Below are positions 35,400 through 44,135 of a stretch of 64,000 bases of DNA, piece by piece. A program made the translations under genes and the position numbers. This DNA is from Clostridium sp. TW13 (GTDB lineage: Bacteria; Bacillota; Clostridia; Clostridiales; Clostridiaceae). Under the pieces are notes generated by a model that saw only the letters and a list, made by a program, of their open reading frames with translations, did not search any database and was not told the DNA's origin. Numbering within the stretch: position 1 is the first letter of the stretch; the number at the start of each line of letters is the position of its first letter. The stretch is taken from contig NZ_BROD01000001.1 in assembly GCF_024345225.1 (NCBI RefSeq), positions 1,178,001 to 1,242,000 on the forward strand. The letters run 5' to 3'.

Positions 35400-35560
35400 A
35401 ATGTAATAGAGTTATGTTAATAATGGAGGGCAATCTCTTCATTAATTAACATAACTTTTTTTGTTATGCAAAAAAAGAAAATAGAAGGAAATCAATAGAT
35501 AAAAAACTCTTCTATTGATTTGCTAATTAGTAGCAAAACATTTAAAATTAAGATATAAAG
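35400..35560 (+). repeat. Structured intergenic element, copy 3 of 3
   Basis: Main hairpin: arm 35410-35425 (AGTTATGTTAATAATG) and arm 35440-35456 (CATTAATTAACATAACT), then a T run. A second hairpin AATCAATAGA / TCTATTGATT follows (35489-35520). Stem bases differ from copies 1 and 2, but pairing is kept. Confidence 0.6.
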
Positions 35561-35593
35561 TAAGTCTAATAAATAAAAAGTGGGGTATAGCAT

Positions 35594-36097
35594 ATGGATT
35601 CATTGCAGTTGGTTGTAGCAACATACAATCTTGGACTGGGTTGTGGTGCATTTACAATTGAAGAAACTATAAAATTTTGTGATAAATTAATTGAACATCT
35701 AGAAAATCCACCATATCAAATTATAGAGATATCTTTGATGTCTCAGTCTAAAGTGGATGATGTTGAAAATAAGCTTAGTGAATTAAATTATTATAGTAAT
35801 ATTAACACAGATGAAATAGTTAAAGTTATCTTATCAATTATTTATAAAAAGTATATTAATAATGAAATAGATATTGTAAAAGCAATTAAATGTACTGATA
35901 CGTTGTTAATTCATACAAGTTTATCTTATGAGGATGAATATTATGATTTATATGGATTAGATGATTCTTATTATTTGGCAGAAAGCCAGATATATGGCGA
36001 CTTAGATGAAGTAGCAATTCAGTTTAAATCCATTATTAGTAGATATGATAGTTATTATATAAAATTTGAAGAGTCAATTGATGAAATTCTTAAATAA
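35594..36097 (+). CDS. Hypothetical protein, possible immunity protein
   Basis: 167 residues, acidic, helical, with DDVENKLSELNYYSN and YEDEYYDLYGLDDSYYLAES. I do not recognise the family. Small acidic proteins of this kind occur as immunity proteins against contact-dependent toxins, and the next gene, 19 bases away, is a clear Imm22 protein. No toxin gene is in sight. Ribosome site GTGGGG is moderate. Confidence 0.7.
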   Translation: MDSLQLVVATYNLGLGCGAFTIEETIKFCDKLIEHLENPPYQIIEISLMSQSKVDDVENKLSELNYYSNINTDEIVKVILSIIYKKYINNEIDIVKAIKCTDTLLIHTSLSYEDEYYDLYGLDDSYYLAESQIYGDLDEVAIQFKSIISRYDSYYIKFEESIDEILK

Positions 36098-36116
36098 AGA
36101 TGTAGGAGAAATTTAT

Positions 36117-36515
36117 ATGGAAAGTAAAGGCCAAGTTTCAATTTGGGTAGGTAATTTCAGTGAGTTTAAAGAATTGGAAAGATATGTAGAGAGTGGTTAT
36201 ACCGAGGATGGAGATAGTGTTGATTCTAAGTTTGAAGCAGATTTTGGTATTGAATATTATGATGAGGATTTCAGAGAAATAAATATGTTTGAAGAGCCTC
36301 AAGAATCATTTACATGCATGCTACAAGAACATTCATATTATAATAGCATAATAAAAAATTACACAAAAGAGCAGAATGATTGCTTGGGAACTAAATATAA
36401 TAGTATTATTCTTTTATATAACTTTAACTATAATAAGAATGTTAAAGAAATACAGGAAAGTGACAGGTATATAAAATATATTGGTAGTGTAGAGTATGAT
36501 GAAATGGACTATTAG
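36117..36515 (+). CDS. Immunity protein 22 (Imm22) family
   Basis: ATG 36117 follows TAGGAGA. 132 residues. QVSIWVGNFSEFKELERYVE, SKFEADFGIEYYDEDF and NSIILLYNFNYN are the typical blocks of Imm22, a family that neutralises polymorphic toxins. No cognate toxin is in the window, so it is an orphan immunity gene, as often seen in recipient strains. It is co-directional with the preceding acidic gene. Confidence 0.85.
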   Translation: MESKGQVSIWVGNFSEFKELERYVESGYTEDGDSVDSKFEADFGIEYYDEDFREINMFEEPQESFTCMLQEHSYYNSIIKNYTKEQNDCLGTKYNSIILLYNFNYNKNVKEIQESDRYIKYIGSVEYDEMDY

Positions 36516-36578
36516 TAAACTTATTGTTTTAACATGATGGGGGGAAGGATTTTATCGTGGCTTAAGAATATTCTATCT

Positions 36579-36612
36579 AAAACTAGCCATAAAACCATTT
36601 ATGACTAGTTTT
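36579..36612. terminator. Bidirectional terminator hairpin
   Basis: AAAACTAG-C-CATAAA pairs with TTTATG-A-CTAGTTTT. It lies between the convergent Imm22 and 63-aa genes. Confidence 0.65.
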
Positions 36613-36629
36613 AACATCCCTAACAACTT

Positions 36630-36821
36630 CTAATTATTTACAACATAGAATATTAATGCAAGTACTCCAATAATTACAACACTAGTAATAATCCTTGTAA
36701 GTAAATTTCCTTTCGTTAATTGGGTTAAATCACCTATCTGTGAACGATTTGCTGAATCTGCAAAGTTAGTCATTGGATTTTTTTTATATTCATCAATTTT
36801 ACGTTGATCATCTTTATCCAT
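36630..36821 (-). CDS. Small membrane protein, DUF6366-like
   Basis: 63 residues: charged N-terminus with NPMTNFADSANRSQIGDLTQ, then LTKGNLLTRI and one C-terminal membrane helix (SVVIIGVLALIFYVV). The NPxxNFADSxNR-GDL pattern is that of the small DUF6366 family of Firmicutes; function unknown. A ribosome site (AGGAGTG) lies upstream on the reverse strand. Confidence 0.75.
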   Translation of the reverse strand: MDKDDQRKIDEYKKNPMTNFADSANRSQIGDLTQLTKGNLLTRIITSVVIIGVLALIFYVVNN

Positions 36822-36959
36822 AAATTCACTCCTACCATTTAATTGATTATTAGGATATAATTTCGAGCGATCTATTTGCTTAATTATATACTACATAGCA
36901 GGGAAGTTCAAATATTTAGAGTACCTACATTTAGATTATTTTACTGTAGTGACTACAAT

Positions 36960-37712
36960 CTAAAAAGATAAAAGCTCTCCATCCTTAGGTATAAAAATAG
37001 AGTTTTTGATATCATGTGCATCAATATAATGTTTTAAATCTTCTCGTGATAATCGGCAATGATTCCATGCCTCCATATGAACGGCTATGATTTTTGCATT
37101 TTGAAACTTATCGCATAATTCATGTATATCTTCTGCTGTCATAGTTATTGGTTCACCGTAGGAAAATTGAGCAGAACCGCAATTACAAACAATTAGTTCA
37201 GGATCATACTTTTCTATAGATTTTTCGACTTCATCACACCAAACTGTATCTCCAGCGATGTATATAGATGGTTCACCTGCTGAAGAAATAATAAAACCTG
37301 ACACTGGCCCCATTTGTTCAGCTATTTCATTATGACCATGTTTTCCGTTAGTACGATTAAATGTTATATTATTCCATGTAGTATTGTTATGAATTGAAGA
37401 TACATTAACAAAACCTAATGATCGTATTTTATCTTCATCTTCAGGTTGACAGAATACAGGGATGCTTTTTGAAAGTAAGCTTGCTGCAACATCATCAAAA
37501 TGATCTCTGTGGGTATGAGTAATGAGTATAGCGTCACAATTAATGATACTATCAACATTTGTAGGCAAATCTACTAAAGGATTTAGATTTTGGTTTGGAA
37601 CATCTGGAATAGGTGGCATAGAACCTATAGGACTCAGCATAGGATCAATGAGTATTTTTTTATTATTTAAATGTATTATTAAGGTTGCATGTCGTATTGT
37701 TTGGATTATCAA
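36960..37712 (-). CDS. Metallo-beta-lactamase-fold hydrolase
   Basis: 250 residues. The metal motif is ITHTHRDHFDD (HxHxDH), with later ligands in NGKHGHNE, AGDTVWC and AVHMEAWNHC. This is the UlaG/YtnP-like type of MBL fold; the substrate cannot be told. It is divergent from an Lrp-type regulator with ~110 bases between, so the regulator may control it. Confidence 0.88.
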   Translation of the reverse strand: MIIQTIRHATLIIHLNNKKILIDPMLSPIGSMPPIPDVPNQNLNPLVDLPTNVDSIINCDAILITHTHRDHFDDVAASLLSKSIPVFCQPEDEDKIRSLGFVNVSSIHNNTTWNNITFNRTNGKHGHNEIAEQMGPVSGFIISSAGEPSIYIAGDTVWCDEVEKSIEKYDPELIVCNCGSAQFSYGEPITMTAEDIHELCDKFQNAKIIAVHMEAWNHCRLSREDLKHYIDAHDIKNSIFIPKDGELLSF

Positions 37713-37821
37713 AATATATCCCTCCTGTAATTTGGTATATATTTAGTATATAATAATTAATAATTGATTAGTTAAAGTATATTGGTAGAAGTTGTTTAAT
37801 GATGAAAGGAATTTATAGAAT

Positions 37822-38235
37822 ATGATTGATCAAACAGATATAGAAATTTTAAATTTACTTACAATAAACTCACGTATGCAATGGCAGGAGATTGGTGAAG
37901 AAGTTCATCTAACTGGTCAAGGAGTTAAAAATAGAATAAATAGAATGGAAAAGTTGGGAGTTATAGAAGCGTATACTTTAAAAATAAATTTTGATAAGAT
38001 TGGTAGAGGAGTAACCGCCTTTATAACTGTTTTTATGAAAACTACTGATCATGCGGCATTTCAAAGATATATACGTACCAATCCACTAATAGTTGAAGGA
38101 AATAGAATAAGTGGAGAGGGGTGCTATATGTTAAAAGTAATTGCATCTAATCAAAAAGAAATATTGGCATTGTTAGATGAAATTCTACAATATGGTAACT
38201 ATAAAATAAATTTATCAATAGAAAATATTAAGTAA
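37822..38235 (+). CDS. Lrp/AsnC-family transcriptional regulator
   Basis: 137 residues. N-terminal winged helix-turn-helix (DQTDIEILNLLTINSRMQWQ, GQGVKNRINRMEKLGVIEAY), then the RAM ligand-binding domain (GVTAFITVFM, GEGCYMLKVIA). Ribosome site AAAGGAATT. Likely regulates the divergent MBL hydrolase gene. Confidence 0.9.
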   Translation: MIDQTDIEILNLLTINSRMQWQEIGEEVHLTGQGVKNRINRMEKLGVIEAYTLKINFDKIGRGVTAFITVFMKTTDHAAFQRYIRTNPLIVEGNRISGEGCYMLKVIASNQKEILALLDEILQYGNYKINLSIENIK

Positions 38236-38239
38236 TATA

Positions 38240-38287
38240 TGCTCACACCATATTAATTTAGTTATTAATAAGTGTGGGCATTTTTTT
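38240..38287 (+). terminator. Terminator of the Lrp gene
   Basis: TGCTCACAC (38240-38248) pairs with GTGTGGGCA (38272-38280), then seven T. Confidence 0.8.
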
Positions 38288-38691
38288 GCACATATTTAGT
38301 ATGTACATTTTTTATGCTGATAAAGCTAAGTTGGCATTTTTGCTATAAATATTTATATATTTTTATATTTAAATATAAATATTTCTGCTATTAAATCCTT
38401 TGTATTAAAAGAAGTAAAAAATGTTATAATAAGGTAACAAGTTTGATTTTGTATTATAATATCTTCATTCTTCGTATTCTTATTGTGTGAATGGTTAAGT
38501 CAAATGTTAGAAAATTCTAAGGAACAAACAAAGCTGCTAACTGAAATTAGAAATAAATTATGTAAATAAATCAATAAGAGTTATGCTATTTATAATAAGG
38601 ACGAGCCTGCAGAAATGTTAATACTCAATGATTATATTTAATGGAAGTAGATTTAGCATAGAGTTACAAAACTAAATTTTAGGAGTTAATG
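38288..38691. other. Gene-free stretch with a decayed small frame
   Basis: An AT palindrome (ATAAATATT... and ...AATATAAATATTT, 38345-38385) comes first. At 38453-38569 an open stretch reads as one hydrophobic helix followed by a charged tail (LSQMLENSKEQTKLLTEIRNK) and a stop, but has no ATG or ribosome site at its head. Confidence 0.35.
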
Positions 38692-39063
38692 ATGAATAAA
38701 AGAGAAGAAATTATTACGCGTTATTTTCAATGTTGGATAAATAATGACAGTGAGATATTAAATGATATTTTTGATTCTAAAGTAGTGTATAGTGAGTGCT
38801 ATGGACCTGAATATAGAGGAATAGATGTTATAAAGAAATGGTTCACGGATTGGAATGAACGAGGAACTGTATTGGTATGGGATATAAAGCAATTTATTCA
38901 TTCTACTAATGTTACTGTAGTTGAGTGGTATTTTAAATGTAAATACGATGGGGGAATTGGAGAGTTTGATGGTGTATCACTTATAGAATTTAATGATAGT
39001 GACTGCATTATAAGTTTAAAGGAATTTCAATCTAAGATTCCACATTATTATCCTTATAATTAG
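38692..39063 (+). CDS. SnoaL-like / NTF2-fold protein
   Basis: Start at ATG 38692 (AGGAG six bases ahead); ATG 38689 is directly adjacent. 123 residues. The NTF2-like cone fold shows in ITRYFQCWINNDSEIL, YGPEYRGIDVIKKWFTDW and TVVEWYFKCKYDG. Members are small enzymes or ligand binders; no specific role can be assigned. Confidence 0.82.
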   Translation: MNKREEIITRYFQCWINNDSEILNDIFDSKVVYSECYGPEYRGIDVIKKWFTDWNERGTVLVWDIKQFIHSTNVTVVEWYFKCKYDGGIGEFDGVSLIEFNDSDCIISLKEFQSKIPHYYPYN

Positions 39064-39107
39064 TAAAATAAATATATAAAATTATTTCTATTATTTGAGG
39101 TGTACAA

Positions 39108-39668
39108 GTGAATGATTTAAGTAAAGCAGTATTTTTAGACTTACAAGGAACATTAGGTGGAGATGGGGTAGGAGATATAATGGACTTTCAGTTCTTTCCA
39201 TATTCAATTGAAGCCATAAGATTGTTGAATAGACATAAGATATTAGCAATTGTGGTTACAAATTAAAGCCGTATATCAAAGGGATATTTGACTATATCAG
39301 ATTTTAATAATAGAGTTGAGGACTTGAAAAGGCAATTGAGTAAAGAAGAAGCACACTTTGATGCTGTTTATTGTTGTCCTCATGAGAAAGCTGATAGGTG
39401 TGAGTGTAAGAAACCACTAGCAGGAATGGTATTACAAGCAAAAGAAAAATTTAATATAAATATTCAAGAGAGTTATGTTATAGGAGATATTGGAATGTCT
39501 GATATGGTTATGGCAAAGGCTGTTGGAGCAAAAGGTATATTGGTGCGTACAGGAGTTGGACAAGGGAGTTTAACTGAGTTTAGAAATACTTGGGCTAATA
39601 TAGAGCCTGATTATGTGGCAGAGAATGTATTAGAGGCTGTTAAGTGGATTGTAGAAAGAGAAAAGTAG
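39108..39668 (+). pseudogene. HAD-IIIA phosphatase, nonsense-mutated
   Basis: GTG 39108 follows GAGGTG. The frame gives AVFLDLQGTLGGDG and ILAIVVTN, then TAA at 39264-39266, and goes on in the same frame with SRISKGYLT up to 39668. Relatives have TNQS here, so CAA became TAA at codon 53. Later parts are intact: AVYCCPHEKADRCECKKP (zinc-type Cys cluster) and GDIGMSDMVMA. The class includes histidinol- and heptose-phosphate phosphatases. The downstream 126 codons start at a TTG and cannot make a full enzyme. Confidence 0.85.
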
Positions 39669-39783
39669 TTCTTTGTAATATGAAGGAATCTGTAGATGTA
39701 ATTTTAGACAAATATGATAAATCATTCTATGCATAAAAGGAGTCTTAACATAATGATTAATAAATTATTTTCCTTATAGTTAG

Positions 39784-39801
39784 GGTTACGCTTGCGTAAC
39801 C
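39784..39801. repeat. Short perfect hairpin
   Basis: GGTTACGC-TT-GCGTAACC, between two convergent genes. It is G+C-rich for its surroundings and may be the core of a terminator or a remnant. Confidence 0.4.
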
Positions 39802-39844
39802 ATTGAAAAGCTTCATGTTTTAATAGTATTAGTGAGTATCAATT

Positions 39845-40420
39845 TTATTTATCTTCAATAGTTATAAGATATTCGCAACAGTCATCACCTTGCATTAATG
39901 TTTTATTATGTTTACATGATATATTTGGGTTGATACCTTTTGCATAATAAGGATCTCCATAGCAGTGAAGGCAATACATAATATTTTCAACATCAAGTTC
40001 TCTTGCAACCTGTGCTACTAAACATCCTGAACTTCTTATAAATGCTTCAGATTCACTTTTTCTTACAATAGTTCCTCCTGTACCAAAGATTTTTAAAAAA
40101 TCATCAAGTGTATTACCACTATTTGCAGAAATATTTTCACCACGCTTTAGTGAATCATTTGGATTAAATTCTTTAAGAAGTTCTAGTACTTTATCTCCAT
40201 ACAGTTCTTTGAATTTTTCAATAATAGTAACTGTATTTTTTATGTATAGTTTGAGTGGTTCTCTCCAGTCTACATTGATTTCTTCAATTATTTTAATAGC
40301 ATCATCCCCAAAAGTATTTATGAAAAGTTCAACTATTTTTGTTGCTCGTTCCAATTGAAAGTTATGCAGTTCATCCCAAAAGAGTTCTTTGACCTCATTC
40401 TCAATAAAATGGTTTTCCAT
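39845..40420 (-). CDS. L-2-amino-thiazoline-4-carboxylic acid hydrolase-like protein
   Basis: Start at 40420 has GGGGGATTGATT before it on the reverse strand; the TTG at 40438 overlaps that site. 191 residues. The C-terminal half has SEAFIRSSGCLVAQVAREL, MYCLHCYGDPYYAKGINPNI and the end DDCCEYL, the conserved Cys/Asp/His pattern of the ATC hydrolase family (PF14196 type). Substrate in this organism is not known. Confidence 0.8.
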   Translation of the reverse strand: MENHFIENEVKELFWDELHNFQLERATKIVELFINTFGDDAIKIIEEINVDWREPLKLYIKNTVTIIEKFKELYGDKVLELLKEFNPNDSLKRGENISANSGNTLDDFLKIFGTGGTIVRKSESEAFIRSSGCLVAQVARELDVENIMYCLHCYGDPYYAKGINPNISCKHNKTLMQGDDCCEYLITIEDK

Positions 40421-40536
40421 AATCAATCCCCCAATCAATGATATTTATCTAATTATAAGGAAATGCAAAGTTAAATAACAGTCTGGTAATTTGTGGATTT
40501 TTGTGGTATAATATATATATATAATAAGTTAATATT

Positions 40537-40590
40537 CTAATATAGAAATACCGTAGTATTCAACTGAATGCCACGGTATTCTTATATTAG
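40537..40590. repeat. Long near-perfect hairpin
   Basis: Arms 40537-40562 and 40565-40590 match at 22 of 26 positions around a 2-base loop (core AATACCGT / ACGGTATT). No T run. It sits upstream of the GNAT gene and resembles a miniature palindromic element. Confidence 0.6.
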
Positions 40591-40698
40591 CAGTTTATAA
40601 TACAAGTTGTTGTCAGTAAAAAGTATAAGATTAAATATTGCTTGTTTAGCAAATAAATGGTACCATTTTGTAAAAGAATTACTATTTGGAGGATAATT

Positions 40699-41148
40699 AT
40701 GAGTGTTTATTTTGGCAGCATTAACCCTGAAAACTGGCGTATTTTTAGTGCATTAAAGGTTAAAGATGAGCAGAAGGATTTTGTCGCACCTAACTTAACA
40801 ATGCTTGCAAGAGCATTTGCATATAGAGATTATAACAGTAAGATTTATGCTATTTACAATGAGGATGAGCCTATAGGGATGCTAATGCAGAATGATTATA
40901 ATGAAAATGGTAAAATATCATGTTTACTTACTGAGTTTATGATTGCAGAACAGTATCAAGGAAAAGGGTACGGCAAGGAAGCTTTACAACTTTGGATTTC
41001 TATGATAAAGAATGAAAACAAATATGATTCAATAATTCTTTGTTATAAAGAAGGCGATGAAATCGCAGAAAATTTATATCTTAACATGGGGTTTCACCAT
41101 ACAGGAGATGTAGATGAAGATGAAATACTCATGGAGTACAATCTTTAG
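40699..41148 (+). CDS. GNAT-family N-acetyltransferase (Blt/SpeG-like)
   Basis: ATG 40699 follows TTTGGAGGA. 149 residues. FMIAEQYQGKGYGKEAL is the acetyl-CoA loop (Q-x-K-G-Y-G), and ENLYLNMGFHHTGDVDEDEILMEY is the typical end of the diamine/spermidine acetyltransferase-like branch. Acceptor not known. Confidence 0.87.
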   Translation: MSVYFGSINPENWRIFSALKVKDEQKDFVAPNLTMLARAFAYRDYNSKIYAIYNEDEPIGMLMQNDYNENGKISCLLTEFMIAEQYQGKGYGKEALQLWISMIKNENKYDSIILCYKEGDEIAENLYLNMGFHHTGDVDEDEILMEYNL

Positions 41149-41284
41149 TGAAAGTCGGTCCACTAAAGATAAATAGAAATAAACATGTGCATGGCAACAA
41201 TTATAAATATTATTTTGTTAGTACTTATAATTGATACTGTTATTAAGCTTTAAAGAGCAAATAAATTTATTTGTGAGGTGTATA

Positions 41285-41752
41285 ATGGGGCAAAGACAGA
41301 GAGTACAAGCAATTGCTATTCAAAATAATGGAGTGTTATTTGGAAGTGGAATGATAGATGAAAAACAGAATACACATTTCTTTATAGGTGGAGGAATAGA
41401 AGAAGGGGAAACTGCAGAGGAAGCAATAATTCGTGAATTAAGAGAAGAGGCAAATGTCGATGCAACAATAATATTCAAATTTGAAAAGGAATATAAGGAA
41501 AATCACCATACTTTCTTAGTGAAAATAGGGGAGCAAGAAGTATCTTTGGGGTATGACCCGGAAGAGGAAGAAGTAGAGAAGCCAGCTAATTTAAAAGCAC
41601 TTCAAAAATTAGAGTTTATTGCACTAAACGAAGGTTCTAGATTTAGTGCAATTGATTTAGAATATTTTAAGATCTTACTAGAGGAGTGCAATGCGAGAAG
41701 TTATTTTCCTGAGTGGTATGGAAAAATGAAGAGATTAGTTGAATGCTGTTAA
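41285..41752 (+). CDS. Nudix hydrolase
   Basis: ATG 41285 follows GAGGTG; earlier frame is not needed. 155 residues with a full Nudix box: GGGIEEGETAEEAIIRELRE then EAN, holding the Glu residues for Mg2+. It hydrolyses nucleoside-diphosphate-linked compounds; substrate unknown. Ends in an aromatic-rich tail (ARSYFPEWYGKMKR). Confidence 0.88.
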   Translation: MGQRQRVQAIAIQNNGVLFGSGMIDEKQNTHFFIGGGIEEGETAEEAIIRELREEANVDATIIFKFEKEYKENHHTFLVKIGEQEVSLGYDPEEEEVEKPANLKALQKLEFIALNEGSRFSAIDLEYFKILLEECNARSYFPEWYGKMKRLVECC

Positions 41753-41868
41753 TACGAAAAGATAAAAGGGCTTTCGACAAAAAACATTCTTTTTAAAACC
41801 TACTTTCATCCTTCAAAGCACTTTACAATTTATGTATAAAGTAAAACGAGTAATTGGGGGCTTGAAAC

Positions 41869-42267
41869 ATGGAATTAAGATTAATAAGTGATGATGGGGA
41901 ATCAGAAGTAAAGCTTATAAAGAAAATTACTACAGATGAATTGTTTAAGAAAGCATTTGCAGCAGATATAACTAAAGAAGAAGAAAAGAGGACTAATGTT
42001 ATAATTAATCGTTTAGGTGTACATAGAAGTGTACAAGATAAAAATAGACTATACTTAGTTTTAAATTTAATTAGACTGGGGAAGAACTATGATAATAGTC
42101 TAGGTAGAAGAATAAGTAAAGAAGAATACTGGGAAAATGATATATCTGAATCGATTGGAAATGTATTTATGAAAATTGATGCATTAAATGAAAACATTGA
42201 AATTTATGAAAAGAAAGATATGAATTATTATAACAGTGAGTTTTGCGAAGAGTGTGAAGGATTTTAA
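41869..42267 (+). CDS. Hypothetical protein, 132 aa
   Basis: Ribosome site GGGGG ahead of ATG. Acidic/basic mixed, helical, with LGVHRSVQDKNRLYLVLNLIRLGKNY and a C-terminal CEECEGF with two Cys. No family recognised. Own transcription unit is likely, since ~115 bases with a promoter-like region precede it. Confidence 0.7.
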   Translation: MELRLISDDGESEVKLIKKITTDELFKKAFAADITKEEEKRTNVIINRLGVHRSVQDKNRLYLVLNLIRLGKNYDNSLGRRISKEEYWENDISESIGNVFMKIDALNENIEIYEKKDMNYYNSEFCEECEGF

Positions 42268-42400
42268 TATATATTATAGTGATAAAAATTTTAAAAGAAT
42301 TTCGGTAAGTGATTTTACCGAAGTTTTTATTTCTAGCGATAAAATTTATTTTGCAAATTCTTATTAATTATTGTATCTTGTATTTTACAGGGGGGATGAT

Positions 42401-42712
42401 TTGTTGAACTCAGCTACATGGATTGCAATCTATTTACCTATTTTCATGTTACTTTTTGTAATATTACCGCAACAACGTAATATGCAAAAGTTCGTAATTA
42501 AAAAAAATAAGAATAGAAAGGGGTTGAAAATTATGACAAATGAGATATTAAAAAAGTATATAGGCAAAGAGTGCAGGATATCTACAGGGTCACTTGGTAC
42601 GAATGTAGCAGGTAAAATTGTTGATATAAATGAAAATTGGATTGAGGTTGAAACTAAAAAAGGAATGGAAGTTATTAACGCTGAATTTATACAAAGTATT
42701 AAAATAATTTAG
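42401..42712 (+). CDS. Small membrane protein, YajC-like layout
   Basis: TTG start after AGGGGGGATGAT; the earlier frame to 42371 lacks a start near a ribosome site. 103 residues: one N-terminal membrane helix (WIAIYLPIFMLLFVILPQQR), basic linker, and a small beta domain (ISTGSLGTNVAGKIVDINEN). The helix/P-Q-Q-R/beta layout recalls YajC of the Sec system, but similarity is weak and another function is possible. Confidence 0.65.
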   Translation: MLNSATWIAIYLPIFMLLFVILPQQRNMQKFVIKKNKNRKGLKIMTNEILKKYIGKECRISTGSLGTNVAGKIVDINENWIEVETKKGMEVINAEFIQSIKII

Positions 42713-42761
42713 ATTTTAGCAAACAAAATTGTAACACAATTATTTGCAAGTGGAGGATAAA

Positions 42762-43199
42762 ATGAAAAGAACAATAGGGATATTAACGAAAAATACTTTC
42801 AATAGCTTTACCAAAATTATATTTTTGAGTTTTTTTAGTATAATTTATTTTTTAGAGTTTTTTGTTTATTACGTTCTTTCGTCTCCAGTTGATCCTGGGT
42901 TTAAGGAAGATAGGGTAGCAGATTTAAATCTTATATTAATTTTATGCTTTACTAAAGTACTTAGCATATCAGTATATTACTTTATTTTAAATAAGTTGAA
43001 AATGGAGTATGAGAATAGTTATGTATATTTAGTTGTGCTTTCATCAATTTCAGCTGTAGCTTATTTGCCAATGGTTTCATTTAGTTATAATGTGATCATA
43101 GCACTAAGAATTTTCACTCCAATCATAGTTAACATATTAATAATATTGATATTAGGAAATTCATTAAGAAATAGCTTGGGAAAATCAAAAATGTTTTGA
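42762..43199 (+). CDS. Membrane protein, four predicted helices
   Basis: ATG 42762 follows TGGAGGA. 145 residues with hydrophobic helices at about 18-42, 58-78, 88-108 and 112-134. No family recognised. It follows the YajC-like gene by 49 bases and may be in the same operon; a terminator follows. Confidence 0.75.
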   Translation: MKRTIGILTKNTFNSFTKIIFLSFFSIIYFLEFFVYYVLSSPVDPGFKEDRVADLNLILILCFTKVLSISVYYFILNKLKMEYENSYVYLVVLSSISAVAYLPMVSFSYNVIIALRIFTPIIVNILIILILGNSLRNSLGKSKMF

Positions 43200-43203
43200 A
43201 CGT

Positions 43204-43256
43204 AAGATTGAAAGCTTACAATCCAAGTAAGGATGTTAGTTTTCAATCTTTTGTGC
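43204..43256 (+). terminator. Terminator between convergent genes
   Basis: AAGATTGAAA pairs with TTTTCAATCTT around a long loop (43204-43253), ending in TTTTG. Confidence 0.6.
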
Positions 43257-43334
43257 TTTTTAAGATAAATTGAAAAATAGCAGATACTTATAAACCAATA
43301 TTACTGCATGTAATATTGGTTGGTGTAGAGAGGA

Positions 43335-44135
43335 TTACTTACTTAAATTTAGAACTATCTTATAATTTATAGCGCTTTGATAATCTTCATTAGTAATATA
43401 ACCATATTCTTTCATTTTCTCTAAAACTAGATTTCTTCGTTGTAAAGTATTATTTAAATGCTTTATGGGGTTATAATATTCTGGATCATTAGGAATTGCA
43501 ACTAAGGTACATATTTCTGAAAGATTTAATTCTCTGCAATCTTTGTTAAAGTATTTTTTTGCAGCAGCATTAATACCATAAGCATTATTGTTGAAGTAAA
43601 TATTATTAATATAAAACTCTAATATTTGATCTTTTGAGAATTTCTTTTCTAATTTGGTGGCAATAAACATTTCTTCAACTTTTCTTTTGTAATTTTTATC
43701 GAAGTTTAAAAACACGTTTCTTGCTAATTGTTGAGTAATAGTGCTACCTCCCTGTGTTAATTTCCAATCATTTGTACAGATTGAGTATACTGACCTAAAG
43801 ATTGCTTTTATGCTTACGCCTCCATGCTTATAAAAGTCTTTATCTTCAATAGCAATAAAAGCATTTTTTACATCTTTAGGAATAAGTGAAGATGTTAAAT
43901 ATAACGGATCTTTACTATTTAAAGCTGTTGTATTGTTAGATTTATTAGTATTAAAGCTATCTACAGTACAATTATTAACCTTCGTAGTTGCATTATCATA
44001 CAAGGATGAAATGGTAGGACCATATTTAAAGCAAATAAATCCACTAATAATAATTAGTGTTATGGCAACAAACTGTAAGATTCTTAATAATATTTTATTT
44101 TTAAATTTACTCTGCTTGATTTTTTTACTTTTCAT
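43335..44135 (-). CDS. Monofunctional peptidoglycan glycosyltransferase (GT51)
   Basis: 266 residues: basic tail, one membrane helix (~17-38), Asn/Thr-rich linker, then the GT51 domain with catalytic AIEDKDFYKHGG, QGGSTITQQLARN, KRKVEEMFIATKLEKKFSK and YINNIYFNNNAYGINAAA. No transpeptidase domain follows, so it only polymerises glycan strands from lipid II, as MtgA/SgtB do. The end EYGYITNEDYQSA is the typical GT51 tail. Confidence 0.92.
   Translation of the reverse strand: MKSKKIKQSKFKNKILLRILQFVAITLIIISGFICFKYGPTISSLYDNATTKVNNCTVDSFNTNKSNNTTALNSKDPLYLTSSLIPKDVKNAFIAIEDKDFYKHGGVSIKAIFRSVYSICTNDWKLTQGGSTITQQLARNVFLNFDKNYKRKVEEMFIATKLEKKFSKDQILEFYINNIYFNNNAYGINAAAKKYFNKDCRELNLSEICTLVAIPNDPEYYNPIKHLNNTLQRRNLVLEKMKEYGYITNEDYQSAINYKIVLNLSK

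Noticed and set aside
39288-39668. Independent 126-aa HAD-like gene
   Set aside because: It is the in-frame continuation of the gene beginning at GTG 39108 after a single nonsense codon, and lacks the nucleophile motif.
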